Source: Mugil cephalus
Lineage: Eukaryota; Chordata; Actinopteri; Mugiliformes; Mugilidae
Reading direction: 5' to 3'
DNA: 64,000 nt
NCBI RefSeq assembly: GCF_022458985.1
Contig: NC_061781.1
Location: 13,791,501 to 13,855,500, forward strand
Position numbers and translations under genes: made by a program. Positions 45,107 through 57,802 of this stretch are shown piece after piece. How positions within the stretch are numbered: position 1 is the stretch's first letter; every line of letters starts with the position of its first letter. The notes below the pieces were generated by a model. It was not told the origin of the DNA and did not search any database. It saw only the letters and a program-made list of their open reading frames with translations.

Positions 45107-45534
45107 GCCTCTCTGGCTCCATAACCTCGTCTGCAGGGAAGTAGATTCCCTTTGCAGAGTGGTCTGCAAGAGAGGTCAACCTGCTTACTTACAGCTATGA
45201 CACATGCACGCCCTCAAAAACAATGCACAAAGCAGCATGTGTGCACCTTGCACCGTTTTGTGCACAATTTCTTTAAGGAGTAAACATTATAATACTCCTG
45301 GCGGAACAAGAACATTTCTTTTTTTATATATATATATGTCCAAAGCCCAGTGTAGTTTCATAAATGGACCATTCACAGGGATGGGTCCCAGTTCACTGAG
45401 GTGATAAACAGCAGGCAAATGTTAATCAACAATTTCATTTGAGCAACAGAGAAAAGGCATCCTGATAACCACATTTACTAATGTGCACGTCTTAAAATGC
45501 AGGCCTATCACCTATTATTAGTCGTCACACTCAC

Positions 45535-45950
45535 CATTCATTTCGTTACAATCATCAGTATCCAGCCAGTCAATGACGCCCCCACTCTCTCCCTCTCTGT
45601 CTCTGTCAATGGACTTCCCAGTTTTTCCACTAAACCACGCCACGGTTTTCTCCTCGGCGGAAATCCTCCAGCAGTGTTAAAACCGGTACCGGATTCCAGA
45701 GCAGTACTAGACTAACCGGCACAACTGTCGCATACAGCAGTGCTTAAACAAGCACTCCTTCCGCCTGCTCGGGGAACAATGGTGCAGCATCAGACCTGAC
45801 AGCTTCGCGGACAACGTGACTTCCTCTGTCCAATCATGGTTTTCTAAAGCAGGAACGAGCCGCAGAGCGCTGCTGCCTGCCTGCCAGCCCTCTGGAGCCT
45901 CGACGCAAATCCCTCTGTATCATCATGTGCGATCACTGTGGTCAGAGAAG
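45535..45950 (-). promoter_or_regulatory. Promoter-like CpG-rich patch with candidate csrnp3 first exon
   Basis: Roughly 20 CpG dinucleotides lie in about 400 bp of otherwise CpG-poor, AT-rich DNA. A CCAAT box is at 45830-45834. On the minus strand, a consensus gtgagt donor at 45529-45534 would end an exon at 45535. Together these fit a promoter and 5' noncoding exon of csrnp3, whose coding exon at 32.1 kb needs an upstream exon. Other donor-like sites exist nearby, so the assignment is tentative. Confidence 0.35.
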
Positions 45951-48314
45951 GTGGGTTTAATGGCCTTTAAAATGTTTCATCAGGAAGCATTGTGACCAAC
46001 AGGAAGAGCTGCATTTACTGCATTTTTTTTAAAACCGCCACTTTAGCAGTAAGCAATTTGTACGCTGAACTTTGTAAACTGATTTTTACGTAACCTGACA
46101 GAGAGACACGATGAGGCAGCTATGAAGTTTTTTTTTTATTGTCTAAACAGGAAAGAAAGAAAAAATACACGAATAAATAAATAAAATCTTAAAAATCCAA
46201 ACCAAGACTACTTTAAATGAATTAGAACGTGCATCTCTGCTCTAAACTCATAACTATTACAATGTCAGAATAAACTAAACATTTACGATGATAAACATGA
46301 CTTGCGAAAGCCTAAAAATAACAGGAAACACCCATTAGGAAAAAACAAATAAATACTGAACTAAAAAACAAATAGTGAATGGGCCCAGGACAATGAACGC
46401 ACCTGTGTCAGCTGCCGTCAGCTAATTAGCACATCTGCACCTGCTTCCTTAATCCAACCGTCACGTGACCCCCCCATGCCAGATACTGCTGTGACATTTG
46501 CGTAACCTCGTTCCTAAACGTATCGTATTACTGCGGTCTCTGTAATAATTGCAGTCTTTAAACATGCCACACGTCTTAATGAAACTGATGAAGTTAAGAG
46601 GCTTATAAAAACCTTAGAAGAAAAAAAAAAAACACAGTCCAGTGCATTTGAAATGGAATTAGCCTCTTCTGCTCTAGTTTAATCAGCCACATGTCAAAAG
46701 GTGACCCTATTAAAATGGATAAAGTATTCAGCGGCCTAGACGTGACTCCTGTGCGTGGGGACCGTAAAACACATCTGTGTAGCACACTGCCACCTTGTGG
46801 TCATAATAGCCAACTACAAATCCACCACACAAACGCACACACAATGTGTCATATTTTATCATCTTCGTGTGATGTGAATACTTAAACACTCTCTCATAAA
46901 TTCAGTAATATAGAAACTAAAGTAGAATATTAAAATCATTTAAACCACTCCGACACTTCTAACCTTGTGCCTTCACCTAAAGTGCGATCTCACATTCGCT
47001 GCAATTTAGTATCATATCTGGTGCTTTTATAGATATGCTTTTATACTTCTAAATAGGCCTACTTAGGTTGGTGTCTGTCTCCCATGTCTCACCATACATA
47101 CTTCTGTAGTGACATTATACTTATTGTGGTAGACTACTCACCAAATATTAATATACCCTGCATGAGTACGAATATGGTTCTTATACAGTATTTCCCATAA
47201 TGCTGACAAATGCTGATGTATTTTGGTAACCATTATGCCATTCACTGTAGTGCCTTGACACGTGCTAAATTAGTGTTGTACAAACCACAGTACAATAACG
47301 GCCGTGGTAACTGCTGAACCTCTAACATGGTTACTTCTGAGATAACTATATAGCTGTAGTAATCTGTTTTCTGGCACATGTCACATCCACACTGTGGATG
47401 TAAAATGGTTCGAGGTTTTATGGGAAATGTGGGAGTGTACGGCTGTTTCTGAGCCCACTGACATGAAGACAAGAGGGAATTATGCTCTCACCCCATGTTC
47501 AGACTTAATTACTGGATTTGCTCCCTTTATTTAGCCACACCTTCCACTCCACTACTGACAAATGCTGCGTACATGTATATAGGCATTTTATCTTGTTTTT
47601 AAAATCACAGGCATTACTAGTGACATGGTTTCTCTCTACTGAAGCGTCCCATGGAGGTGCGAGAGTGACGCAAACTAACAGCAGCCTAAAACTGAAGCAG
47701 CCAAATGCGATTCAGCTGTGATCTCATTTATTATTTACGTGTGCCTTTTCTATTTTGAATGAAAAGGTCATGCTTTGACCGCCTTTCATACACGGAGGTC
47801 CTCTCCCCCACCAGCCCACTTCTCTGATCCTGTCCTTTCAGCCTGTTATCTCATTTACTCTCCTACTTCCACAGATGTCTGAATTAACACTGACCTGATT
47901 GAACAGGATTAGCCTGTAGTTCTCCAAAAGAACAGTAGATGGTGCCCAGGAGCTCATTTTGGACTCTTAGAACTATTGAGAGAGAAAATGCAAAATGTGT
48001 CTGCTGTGTAAAAAAAATCAAGATCACTCTCTACCTTCGAACAGAACTGTGCTTATGTCAACGAGTACATTCGTCCAGCCAGAGTCTTCCAGAGACTAGC
48101 CTGGATTCAGCAACCTCCACATTTCTCTAGGGCCTTTGTCTTTAGTATTCAGAAAAATTAACATATACTCTAAGTATACGAAATTACCAAGCACCCAGTT
48201 ATTATTATCTCACTTAAAAGGTTATTGTCTCTATCACATTTGCACAGGCTCAAACATTGGCCAGCAAATAGGTGGAGGTCAAAAGTTGAAGTTTTTAATT
48301 AATAATGTGAGAGA

Positions 48315-48346
48315 TTTTTTTATTTATTTATTTATTTTATTTTTTT
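48315..48346. repeat. (TTTA)n microsatellite
   Basis: T-rich tetranucleotide repeat with four clean TTTA units and flanking T runs. Likely polymorphic, in noncoding DNA. Confidence 0.85.
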
Positions 48347-50650
48347 GAAGTGAAAATGCCCAAAAATGTAACTGGTTCCAGCTTCTCAGCCTGAAATATT
48401 TACTGTATTTCCTCAACGTCTGCGCTGTTGAGACCTAAATACCCTCTAGGTTTGTGTAAACTGTTGAACCTAAATGAATGTGTCGGCTGAAATCACCTTG
48501 TGGTTGTTTTGTCTTTGCTGCACACAGGCATTTTACAGTGCATATATAAAGTCTATGCACTGCTGTTAAATCACCAGGTCTTTGATATATTAAATAATAA
48601 TAATGATGACACCCTCTGCAGAGCCATCAAAACTCACTGTGACACGTTGGGGTTGTGTAGATAAAATTAACAACTGAAACAATTGGTGTGACATTAAGTG
48701 ACACTGTGTTTGATATATTTTGAAGGTTTAATGCTCCCAAATCTGATTACATTTCAGCACGACTGTGTTTTCGCGTCCTCTTTAGCTCTAATGAGGATGT
48801 GGTGTCGCCATGCAGCCCATTATGTCAGCAGCTAGCACAGGAAAAGGGATACATACTAATAATGGGAAAGGTGCTTCTGCATTTTAATTTGGAAATTAAA
48901 TGTGCCAACCACTGTTGTGTCCTTTCAAGGAGGGCATTAAGAGTGTTTATTGTTACCGAAAAGTGCGGTTTTGCCACCAAGGAAAGTGATGCGCCTGTTG
49001 AAAGCTCCAGTGTAACCTGATGGTTGTAAATGGACAAACAATCAGGCTACATGTGACACTCTGCTCTGACCCATTCTGAATTATGCATTCCTCTCAGGTT
49101 AGCAGTGGGTATCCAGTGTCCTTCATTCATCTCGTCTTAGAGGACAAAGCAATCATGAATATTTTTCTCACACTCTTTTTTTATTTTTTTATTTTTTTTA
49201 ATTTCATCCACAAAAATCTTTGGAGAAAGTTTTAAGAAAATGTGTCAATTCATGGAAAATAGTTATTGCTTTGTTTGAGTTGTTCTCTTTTACCGGGAAA
49301 TGCTAATGTGTACATGTGTGTGCTTGTTTGGTTGTTTGTGTGTGTGAAAATCATGCTACCAGAATCCCTACGCGCGCCTTTCTTTAGACAGCTCTCCAGA
49401 GCTTTTATGCACAGCTTGCCAATTCTCTGCCTTCATGGGGCTGCTGATAGAGGCCCCTAAGGCTGCAAAGGAAAGTTGAACCCTGTCGAGTGTGGTGACC
49501 TGTGTCCACTCCCTCCTGCAGTCAGAGTACCTGGTGATACAATTGCACCACAGTGGAAATTCAATCAAGAGATGGACTAGAGCGAGTAACAGTCGCTCTC
49601 CGTTCCCTCTCCAGCTCACCCGCTGATCGATCAGTCATTCTGAGGGAGGACTTTAAACACATCTGGATTAAAGAAACTTCCGTACTGGAGCACACTCAAC
49701 TCCACTTTCACCAACGGTGAGTGTAATTATTGTTCTGTTTCTGTCTGCGGGTGAGTGCATCCAGGTTTGTGGTTGCTGATAATGATGTTGGGCCATTTCA
49801 TGGGAGGTGCAGTGATAAACTACATGCAGCCCAAGCCTTACATAGTAGGACATAACCAGTACCGTGCAGTCATTCAGTGTTGGCTTTCTTGTTATGGCAG
49901 TACTAATACCACACGTTAGCAGTAATCTTTACTGACGTTATGTTACGGTGTCAGAGAAATTGACCTTAAATTAAATTCATTTTTAAATGGTCTCTTTTAC
50001 ACACTTTATTGCCTAACTGAAACATTTTTGTTCATCTCCCTCCTCTATAATAGTGAATTTTAGCTAGTATTCAAATCGATGGCACTTAACCGCAGATAAC
50101 CACTCTGTATAAAGTCACTTTCACAGCCACTCTACATTAATAGCAGAGTGTAATAAAACACGTAAAGAGTGGTTAAAGAGACTCCGCTCTCCACCATTAG
50201 TGGGAAACAAGCATCCACAGTCGCCCGTTGAACTAAATTATGTGCTGTTTGTCTGTGACTTCTGTTATTCAAGCACTCATGAACATGAACCGCAAAATAA
50301 AGGGGCTATAGGATGAGTTATGAGAGAAGCAATAATTCCAAGAATAATAATGGATGAAATACTTGTTTGTAGAGACAAGTCCTGAAAGTATTAATCTGTC
50401 TCAGCTCTTCCGAATGTTTTAGTGTCTTTGAACCCCTTGTTTTGGTTCGTAGGCAGATAGGTTTGCTGTTTTGAGTCATTACTTTTATCCCACTCGCTCT
50501 CAGCAGTAGCCGAGTCCAGCCAGGCAAAGCTAGCTAGCAGTTCGCTGGTGAGCATGGTGGATCATTTAGCTGCTGCAAGAGTCAGGGTCTAACATTAGCC
50601 AGGTGAAGAGAACATGGTTCCACATTAAGGCACTATAGCTCTTTGTTACT

Positions 50651-50671
50651 GTTTTTTTTTTTTTTTTTTTT
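50651..50671. repeat. Poly-T run
   Basis: About 21 consecutive T residues. No retroelement body was recognised next to it on the minus strand. Confidence 0.8.
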
Positions 50672-51083
50672 CCTGCCACCAGATTTCTTCCATTGCTTCC
50701 AATTGGGCAAAAATACCTGAATGCTACACTAACTATTCTGCTTTTGTTTAAAATCACCAGGGGGGAAACATGGTGTGACGATAAATAGCATATGAACAAG
50801 ATAATAGTAGCCAAACCTATAACTGTATGATTTTATTTATTTTTTATTTGTGAGCACATGATATTCTGTGTACGGGTAGACTGAGACTGATAAGTCAACA
50901 CTGATTGGGAATTCAATGCCATCTGACAGGCCTTATTATAATAATGGAGTCGCATTGCAAACATGCAAACTGAGACGGATAGAGGATTGGGGCCAAACAG
51001 AAACTGAGCCTGAGTATCTTGTGGGGAATCCTAAGAGGGCCTCCAAGAGAAGCAGCCCTGGATTTTCCAGACACAGATGCCGA

Positions 51084-51107
51084 GTTGTTGTTGTTGTTGT
51101 TGTTGTT
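51084..51107. repeat. (GTT)n trinucleotide microsatellite
   Basis: Eight GTT units without interruption, in noncoding DNA. Confidence 0.9.
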
Positions 51108-52019
51108 TCCTAAGATCTACTGTTTTTGTCAAAACCAGAGCATGAGTTTGATGAATGTCCCACTGCTAACATTATTACAGTGGTAACTTCTTATTGCCTG
51201 CTACTGTTCCCAGTAATTTCCCCGCCATGAGAGGAACAATGAGCATAATCAGTCCAATGTGAGTGATTTTAATTGAAGAGGACATTCTGGTTGAATGCAG
51301 AAATGCATGATTAGCAGCGTTTGGGAGCCAGACATGTCCCATTCCAACACTGCAGACTGCTGACAAATTTGAATGACAGGCAATCCATGACAGCTATTAC
51401 AAATGAGTGTGTGCACAGTTGTAAATCCTCATTTAGTTGGAAAGAGCCAGTATGTATGTCAAGTAGGGCATGTAGAATATTAGCACCCCCAGACTGACAT
51501 TTTTCAGATCTCCCGGCTCATCTGGCACCCTGCATTTCTTTTGCATAAATAATGGGACCAGAAGTACTGGATGAACGTTACGCAGTGTGGGGCTTTGAAT
51601 TATTGGTTCAGCAGAGTGACGGGCTTTATGTACGTGGCTCATTTGCATTCAGACTATATTTTACGAGCAACAGGCATGAGATATTTCACTTGATGTGCAA
51701 GTGCAGGCCTCCCAGCCCTTCAATAAAAAACAAAAAAATAATACTTAAAAAAAAAATGCAATTTCATTTGCAGTTGATGTTGCAGTGTGGGATCAGCATG
51801 CACCAAATACGTGTTTAGGTTTAGTACGCAGAGATTAGAATCTTACTTGGTTACCCCCTCAGGGATAAATCCTTATTAATACACAGAAGATGCTTCTCTC
51901 TTATTTTTTGTAGCTAAGGTGCCGCTGTCTCTTTACACTGAGCACCAATAATGAAGATACAGACACCGACCATCAAGACCCTGAAAACGTCCTGTCAAGC
52001 TAAGTTGTAGTAGCTTTAT

Positions 52020-52330
52020 TTTACCACAAGGTGGCTGGCAGGTCCACATACACGCACATACACAAACACATATTCTTGTATGGCCATCTTTGGGAGGACA
52101 CTCATTAGCATAATGCATTCCCTAGCCCTCTCAACTAAATGCCTAACCCTAACCCTAACCTAATTGTAACCTTTATCCTAAAACTGAGTTTTAACCTTCA
52201 AAACAGCCAAAAAAAGTGAGGACCGGCCAAATGTCCTCACTTTGCACAAATGTCCTCAATCTGATGGTATAAAAGTTAAACTGGTTCTCAGAAAGATAGC
52301 TGTACAAGTACACACACACACACACACTCA
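52020..52330. repeat. Interspersed repeat with telomere-like CCCTAA units, inverted GTCCTCAC segments and CA repeat
   Basis: Three CTAACC-type units at about 52143-52161 (interstitial, not terminal). They are followed at about 52216-52240 by gtgaggac and gtcctcac, which are reverse complements flanking a short loop, and then by a (CA)n run at 52309-52328. A near copy of the CCTCA core follows at about 52250. I recall this arrangement as common in percomorph fish genomes. Element class unknown. Confidence 0.5.
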
Positions 52331-54599
52331 TTAGAAGACACTTTATTGAAGTTCCTTCTGTTCCCCTCCACTGGATGATGCAGTTTCACCCTTTTCCCAT
52401 TAAATGGCAAAGCTATTACAACCCCCCCTGCACAGGCTTCCTTTTCAACTGCTGACTGCACCATACCACAGCAACAAGAATGGGAAAATATGAATGACTG
52501 CGAGGCATTAAATCCAAATAAACATGATGTGCTTTTAAAGCAACCTAAACAAAATATTTATAATGACTCCAAATCTTATTGACTCCATTATTAATCTCTC
52601 ATGAGCTCTCCTTCAGTCCGGGCTAATGTGACTTTTGATTTAATGTGGTTCCGCAATGAGACACTTGCACACTGCAGCAAAGATTAATTAAGCATGATAC
52701 ATTTTGCATAATGGGCACTTGTGTTTAGTAAACAGTTTCACTTCAGCATAAATCACTATGGGCAGTTTAGTAATTCATGTGGGAAGGAAAATCTATCTGT
52801 ATCTGTCTTTTATTTTGCCCCAAACACAGAAGAGCAGAACCAAAGCTTTCCTTAGTCTACTGAATACACTAATATTCCATTATGTTCCTGATGCTCACTT
52901 GTATGACAGAGTTTACTGCTACATTAAATCTCATGACCACTCTGTTAATTAACGTCAGTGAAAGGGTTGTATATGAGCTGCAATGCATTTATGAATCTGA
53001 ACCTCATGTTTGCCAGTACAGTGAAGATGTCATAGTCTCAAACGATGCCCCAATAGTTTATATGCAGTTTATATTACCATATATTAATATATTTGTGCTT
53101 CAACATGATAACAGAAAGTGCCTTCAGACAGCAGTATTTTATAACTTAATAGTGTGTTCAAACTAAAGTAAATGGAAAGCTAATTTGAAATATATTAGCC
53201 TGTAGCAGGAAAGGCAATATAATTAAATCAAACCATGACATTCGCTATACGTTACATCCGTGGAACATTTATGGATTTATTGTATTGCCGTATTTGATCT
53301 TTTGTCGTTGCTATTTTTTTTATGAATACCTGAATGGAAAATAAAATAAAAATCCATGTATTTGCACAAACCTTTGAATTCTTGCTTATAGTTTTGCTGA
53401 TCTTGCAGATTCACATTTACTGTATATAGATTTTTGATTTCTAAAAGACGATTCATTTTAAATGAAAATGACTCTTTTGGGTTTTATCACACAAACACTG
53501 TTGACGATGTCTGTAATGCCTTTGAACTATTTATTGAAATGTTATCGCAAACATAGATAAGATAGATACGGCTCTGTAGCCACTTTACTCCCCAGTTGTG
53601 AGAAAATGCCTAATTCGGGGTTAGAGCTGCTTGGCCTCGCAACAACTCGTGGCAGAGAGATGACCAGAATGAAATGGAACAATGCTGCGTGAATAGTTTT
53701 CTGACTGACGAGTGCGACAAGCAAATGACAGGACTCAGGGAAAATGAAAAGAGGTCAACACTGTCAAAAGGAAAAAAAAAAAAAGCTTCAAATTCTGTCA
53801 TCTCCTCGTGTAGATGACAGAAGTTTAAGAGCAAATCATACTTCTAAAACATAGCTTTTTTTATTTCACATAATTTATTATTTTATATTGAATTAGAGAT
53901 TTTGGCAAATTTGTAATGACATGAATGTAGGTCATCCTTCTTTGAGTCATGCCACTTAGTCTTTTGTCACTTGAGACAGTTATTTTTAGGTTCTTTTTGA
54001 GTTTCCGCGGTGGCTATTGGTGCCGAGATTGGGTGTCAGGCTTGACTGTGTCATAGGACATGCAGAGGCTAAATATATGCTCTGTTGCTATGAATGTTGG
54101 TGATGCTTTTTTCCCCGCAAATTGGTCACATCATTGTCTTCTTTGTGTCTTATCTTATTTCATAAATATCTTTTGTGAAAGGCACGGGGACACTCGCGGG
54201 CGGGTCGACTGGGACGAACACCGCGATACCGCACCGTTTTAGACATTTGTGCTGCTTGATTGCTGTTTGCTTCGGGCCAGATTTTCACATTCATGTGAAG
54301 ATCTTTTGGCCAGATACCTTCTTTTTCTTCCTTTCCTTCCATCACGCTGGTTACACCGAGCTTCACAGGACACAAAGTCTTGTGAGATCGGCGTAAAACG
54401 TTTCAGCTCGTTATTTTGCGAAAACCTGATACCCTAATTGACGGACAGCAGTGGGTGGAAGCAGTCAGGAGACATACACAGTCTCGCGTCATAGGAAAAA
54501 AAAAACATACCTGTCATTCCATTTTAATAATGATCTTCGTCTGCAAGAACGCCCCAGATTTAAGCAAGTGCGTTTGTAGTACTTGCAGATTTCTGCTGT

Positions 54600-54790
54600 A
54601 GAACAGTGGTTAGACAAGTGGCCGTGGGATCATAAGGTCACAGGTTTGTATACTTCGATGTCAGTGCTTTGAGCAATCACCCCACTGCTCCGAGTTTAAA
54701 CACTGCTTTGTGAACAAATGGATGACTTCAGTGCAGAGAAAGAATTTCCCTATGTGGGATCAATAGAGGAAATACAAAAAAGTGTTTAGA
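54600..54790 (+). mobile_element. tRNA-derived SINE candidate
   Basis: Starts with an A-box-like tggttagacaagtgg and a B-box-like acaggtttgtatac about 30 bp further, as in tRNA-type pol III promoters. It ends with gaatttccctatgtgggatc and an A-rich tail (ggaaatacaaaaa), typical of fish SINE 3' ends. Both boxes are degenerate, so it is an old, probably inactive copy. Confidence 0.55.
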
Positions 54791-55266
54791 TAGTGGTGGG
54801 ACATATAGAGAGAAGCATACTGGCTGTAATATTGTGTGATTTCAATCATTATAAATGGTCTTAACTTAACTGTTAATGATTTATGATCATTTGGATACCA
54901 CAGATTGAAACATTGGGCGAATTAGTTTGTACTTCCCTTAGTTGTCTATCTTTAATTTAATATTATCCGGTTTAGCTCATGAACAGTGTTAAATATATAG
55001 GCTGTGAATGAAAGGGTTAATATTTATCTGGAAAGTCAGTTTCTTTATATCACTGGTAACAACTACCAGTGACTATTCTTTGGTGACTGAAGCTTTCCCT
55101 TGGTTTATGAATGGAGGTCATTAAATTCCGGTCTCATTGCCCCAATTCAGCAACGCTGTTGAAATATTTAAAACTCCCTGATGGATTCCAGTCACATGTT
55201 AACCTTCAGAAGGAGGAAGGGCCAAACATGCTGGCAATTCACTGCAGTGTCTTTGTACCGAATATA

Positions 55267-55385
55267 CACACTGATCAGGCGTGACATTCAGTTACATTGT
55301 GGGTACTGTGGGTTGAGGGAAGGGGGTCGGGCTTGTCCCAGTGGGTCCCACAGATAGGGAATTTGAAGACCAGATCAACACAACA
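55267..55385. mobile_element. Fragment of the Tc1/mariner-type repeat family, copy 2
   Basis: Begins with acactgatcaggcgtgacat, resembling the terminal inverted repeat at 22838, then skips to internal segments (tgtgggttg, gtcccacagatagggaatttg, gaccag.tcaacac) shared with the galnt3-intron copy. Most of the element is deleted. Confidence 0.65.
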
Positions 55386-57278
55386 AGGAATCAGAAAGTA
55401 AAAATTTCTGGCTTTATTTTCACTGTTTATAATACGGTTTAATTAAATGTTGAACGAATGTTGAGTTGAGTCCAACTTTTCTTAATCCCGCTTCCTTAGG
55501 TTTCATCTAAGAACGTGAACTGCTCTCAACTTTTCCCTCCTCCATAATGACAAAGTACTGACTGAAATATGCAGCACTCACGACCTTGTGATGCTGCCGT
55601 AGGACTTCAGCTCCTGCTGTCCAACTGAATAATTCTGTTACAGAATTCATTGCTGCGCTATTCAGTAATGGATTTTTCTTCCCTAAAGTAAGCGTCATAT
55701 CGATTGGCAGTCAGCCAAAAGACCCTGACCTGCACCAGTCTGGGAGTCCTAACAGATTCGCTGTAGACTGAAACCTGTATATGTGATTTTTCTGTTTAAG
55801 GCGGGAAAAAAAACAACCATGTCCCTTTTTTTGACATACACACACACACACATACAAATGCCCACTGATCCAAAATCACAAGGACACAATCGTCGGGATA
55901 CACACAAACTGTGCACAGTGGCCAGAAACTGGCTCCACCCCACTGATAATCTGAAACCGTTCTTTTCAGTTCTCAATGTTGAAAGATCTGAAAGTTGGCT
56001 GGAGGCAAAGCTCCTGCCTCTGTAAAATAAACAGACTGAGGTCTTTGATTCACAGACATTGGAGTGTTTTCAGTGTTTTTAATGAATGTGTGAATTCTCT
56101 CTGATGTCAGCTAAAGGGAAAGCGAGAATGATTGGGCAGACTGAGTAACACAGCAACATTTGGGGAGTTTCAAACCCGGCTTATGCAGTTTGATGTGCTC
56201 GGGGTATTTCTTTTTTGTTTGTTTTTGTTTTGAGTTTAGTTTACACTGTATTCACAATTGGATTTGACTGTTCTTCAATACAGTGAGAAAGACTGGATCA
56301 AGTGCAGTGTTGAATTGTGTATTGATTGCACTTTAGCAAAGTATTTTTTCAGCTCAGCAACCTGATAATAACTAAATTCAGAGAAAGATCTCCACAAAGA
56401 AAATGAATAGTTCAAGGGAGAGCACAAAGAACACATAGTCAATTACGCATGAAAGGATGAGTACACAAAAGAGGAGAGAGCCACTCTATAAATCAGACCT
56501 TCCTCTGCAAGCAATTCACACATGAGCTGCTTCTATTCTTTCCATCACTATTCTCCAGTGAGCCTTTTCCTAAAGGCCAGCTTTGGACTGCCGGGAGACA
56601 GAGACTGGAGCTTTTACAGAAATCCCTCTGTCTTACTGTCTTATGATGCGCAAACTCTTGCAGCTTAGACTGGTTCTGTGATGTCCAGTAAACAATAAAA
56701 ACTAGTATCTAAACTCTTGGAGCTGTTTCTTCTGACTTTGCAAAGTGTGTCAGTTGGTAATATTAGATCTATTGAAAAATGTGTTTTTTTTTGTTTGTTT
56801 TTTTAGGTAAATTGCAGTTTAAATTTGTTGCAATGACAACCTCAATATTTCATAATAACAAAAGGTAAAATGATTATGTGCGACTCTGCAGCTCCATCCA
56901 GCATTTTTCAGCTCCCACGAGGTTCTGATTAGTTCCTCTTCATTCACTGTCATTCTTATTGCGCAAATGTTTTCAGTAAAAAAAACTCTAAAATTCACTA
57001 TGCATTTAGCAGCTAAAGAGTCAGATATTCCCCCCTCAGTGTTTAATGTATTAAAAATCAAAACGGAGCTAAAATTGGAGTGAGTATGACAAGCAGGCAT
57101 TTTCAGTTCAAATTAAAATGATAGAGATAATTTCATGTGTTGTAACTACTTCTTCTTCTAAAAAAATTACGACATTGTGACTTTCTGTCATGGCTGCACA
57201 GATGGATTCATTTAATCTACATAACTCACTTTGAAACTAGATATTGTGTACTAATTGCAGAAAATGACTAAATGCAAT

Positions 57279-57802
57279 TTAACCTCCTGAGACACTGCGT
57301 CCTCATATGGGGACATGAAGTTTTAGGTTTTATTGCAGCTTATTCTGCTTCGTTAAACCTACTGTACTCATTAGTGGATGATTTAGTCTGCCATCTAGTG
57401 GTAGCAAATGTTAAAACGTATTTATTTATGCTTATTAACGTTTCTAGTTTCATGCGACTCACGTTTAATAAATTTTATCAATAGCAAGGAGCTACAACAT
57501 CGCTAATTGGCAAGTACTCGTTTGGGGACATTGGGACTTCATTGTTCTGTCTTTGCTCAGCCATGTTCAGGTATTAAAATTAATAGTTTTATATTTTTGT
57601 CACACATTGGTGACTTCTTTATAATATAAATAATCCCAGTGTCCACATATGAGGACATGTTTTTTGTTTTTTTTCAATAACTACTACTTCCCGTCCAAAG
57701 ATGATGCTTAGTTTTTATATATCTTAGGTCTTACGGATCCCAAATACCTTGGAGAAATTAAAAATGCAGACCAAATAAAAGCTCGGGTCTCAGGAGGTTA
57801 GT
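57279..57802. mobile_element. MITE with 14-bp terminal inverted repeats
   Basis: The left end taacctcctgagac (57280-57293) is the exact reverse complement of the right end gtctcaggaggtta (57787-57800), 0.52 kb apart. The left flank gives TTAA; the right gives TTAG, which could be a mutated TTAA target duplication as used by piggyBac elements. No transposase is encoded. Subterminal segments with atatggggacat and atatgaggacat are also shared between the two halves. Confidence 0.8.

Larger units (their letters stand above)
32121..45534 (-). other. Noncoding DNA, probably csrnp3 upstream intron(s)
   Basis: No recognisable protein exon in 13 kb. If the candidate exon at 45.5 kb is real, this is a single long csrnp3 5' intron; otherwise it also includes promoter and intergenic DNA. 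Contents seen: a poly-A run, a purine-rich tract, two G-rich tracts and a CAAT microsatellite (separate entries). Frames up to 147 codons on either strand lack any family resemblance. Confidence 0.5.
45951..54599. other. Noncoding DNA upstream of csrnp3
   Basis: No recognisable exon, RNA gene or transposase. A strong plus-strand gtgagt donor at 49717 follows a pyrimidine-rich, moderately CpG-rich stretch and could end an exon of an unannotated transcript. Simple repeats and a telomere-like array are listed separately. Stretches around 51.2-51.7 and 52.55-52.72 kb carry many TAAT/ATTA and octamer-like motifs. Confidence 0.5.

Noticed and set aside
52141-52170. True telomere or chromosome end
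   Set aside because: Only about three units, embedded in single-copy-like DNA on both sides.
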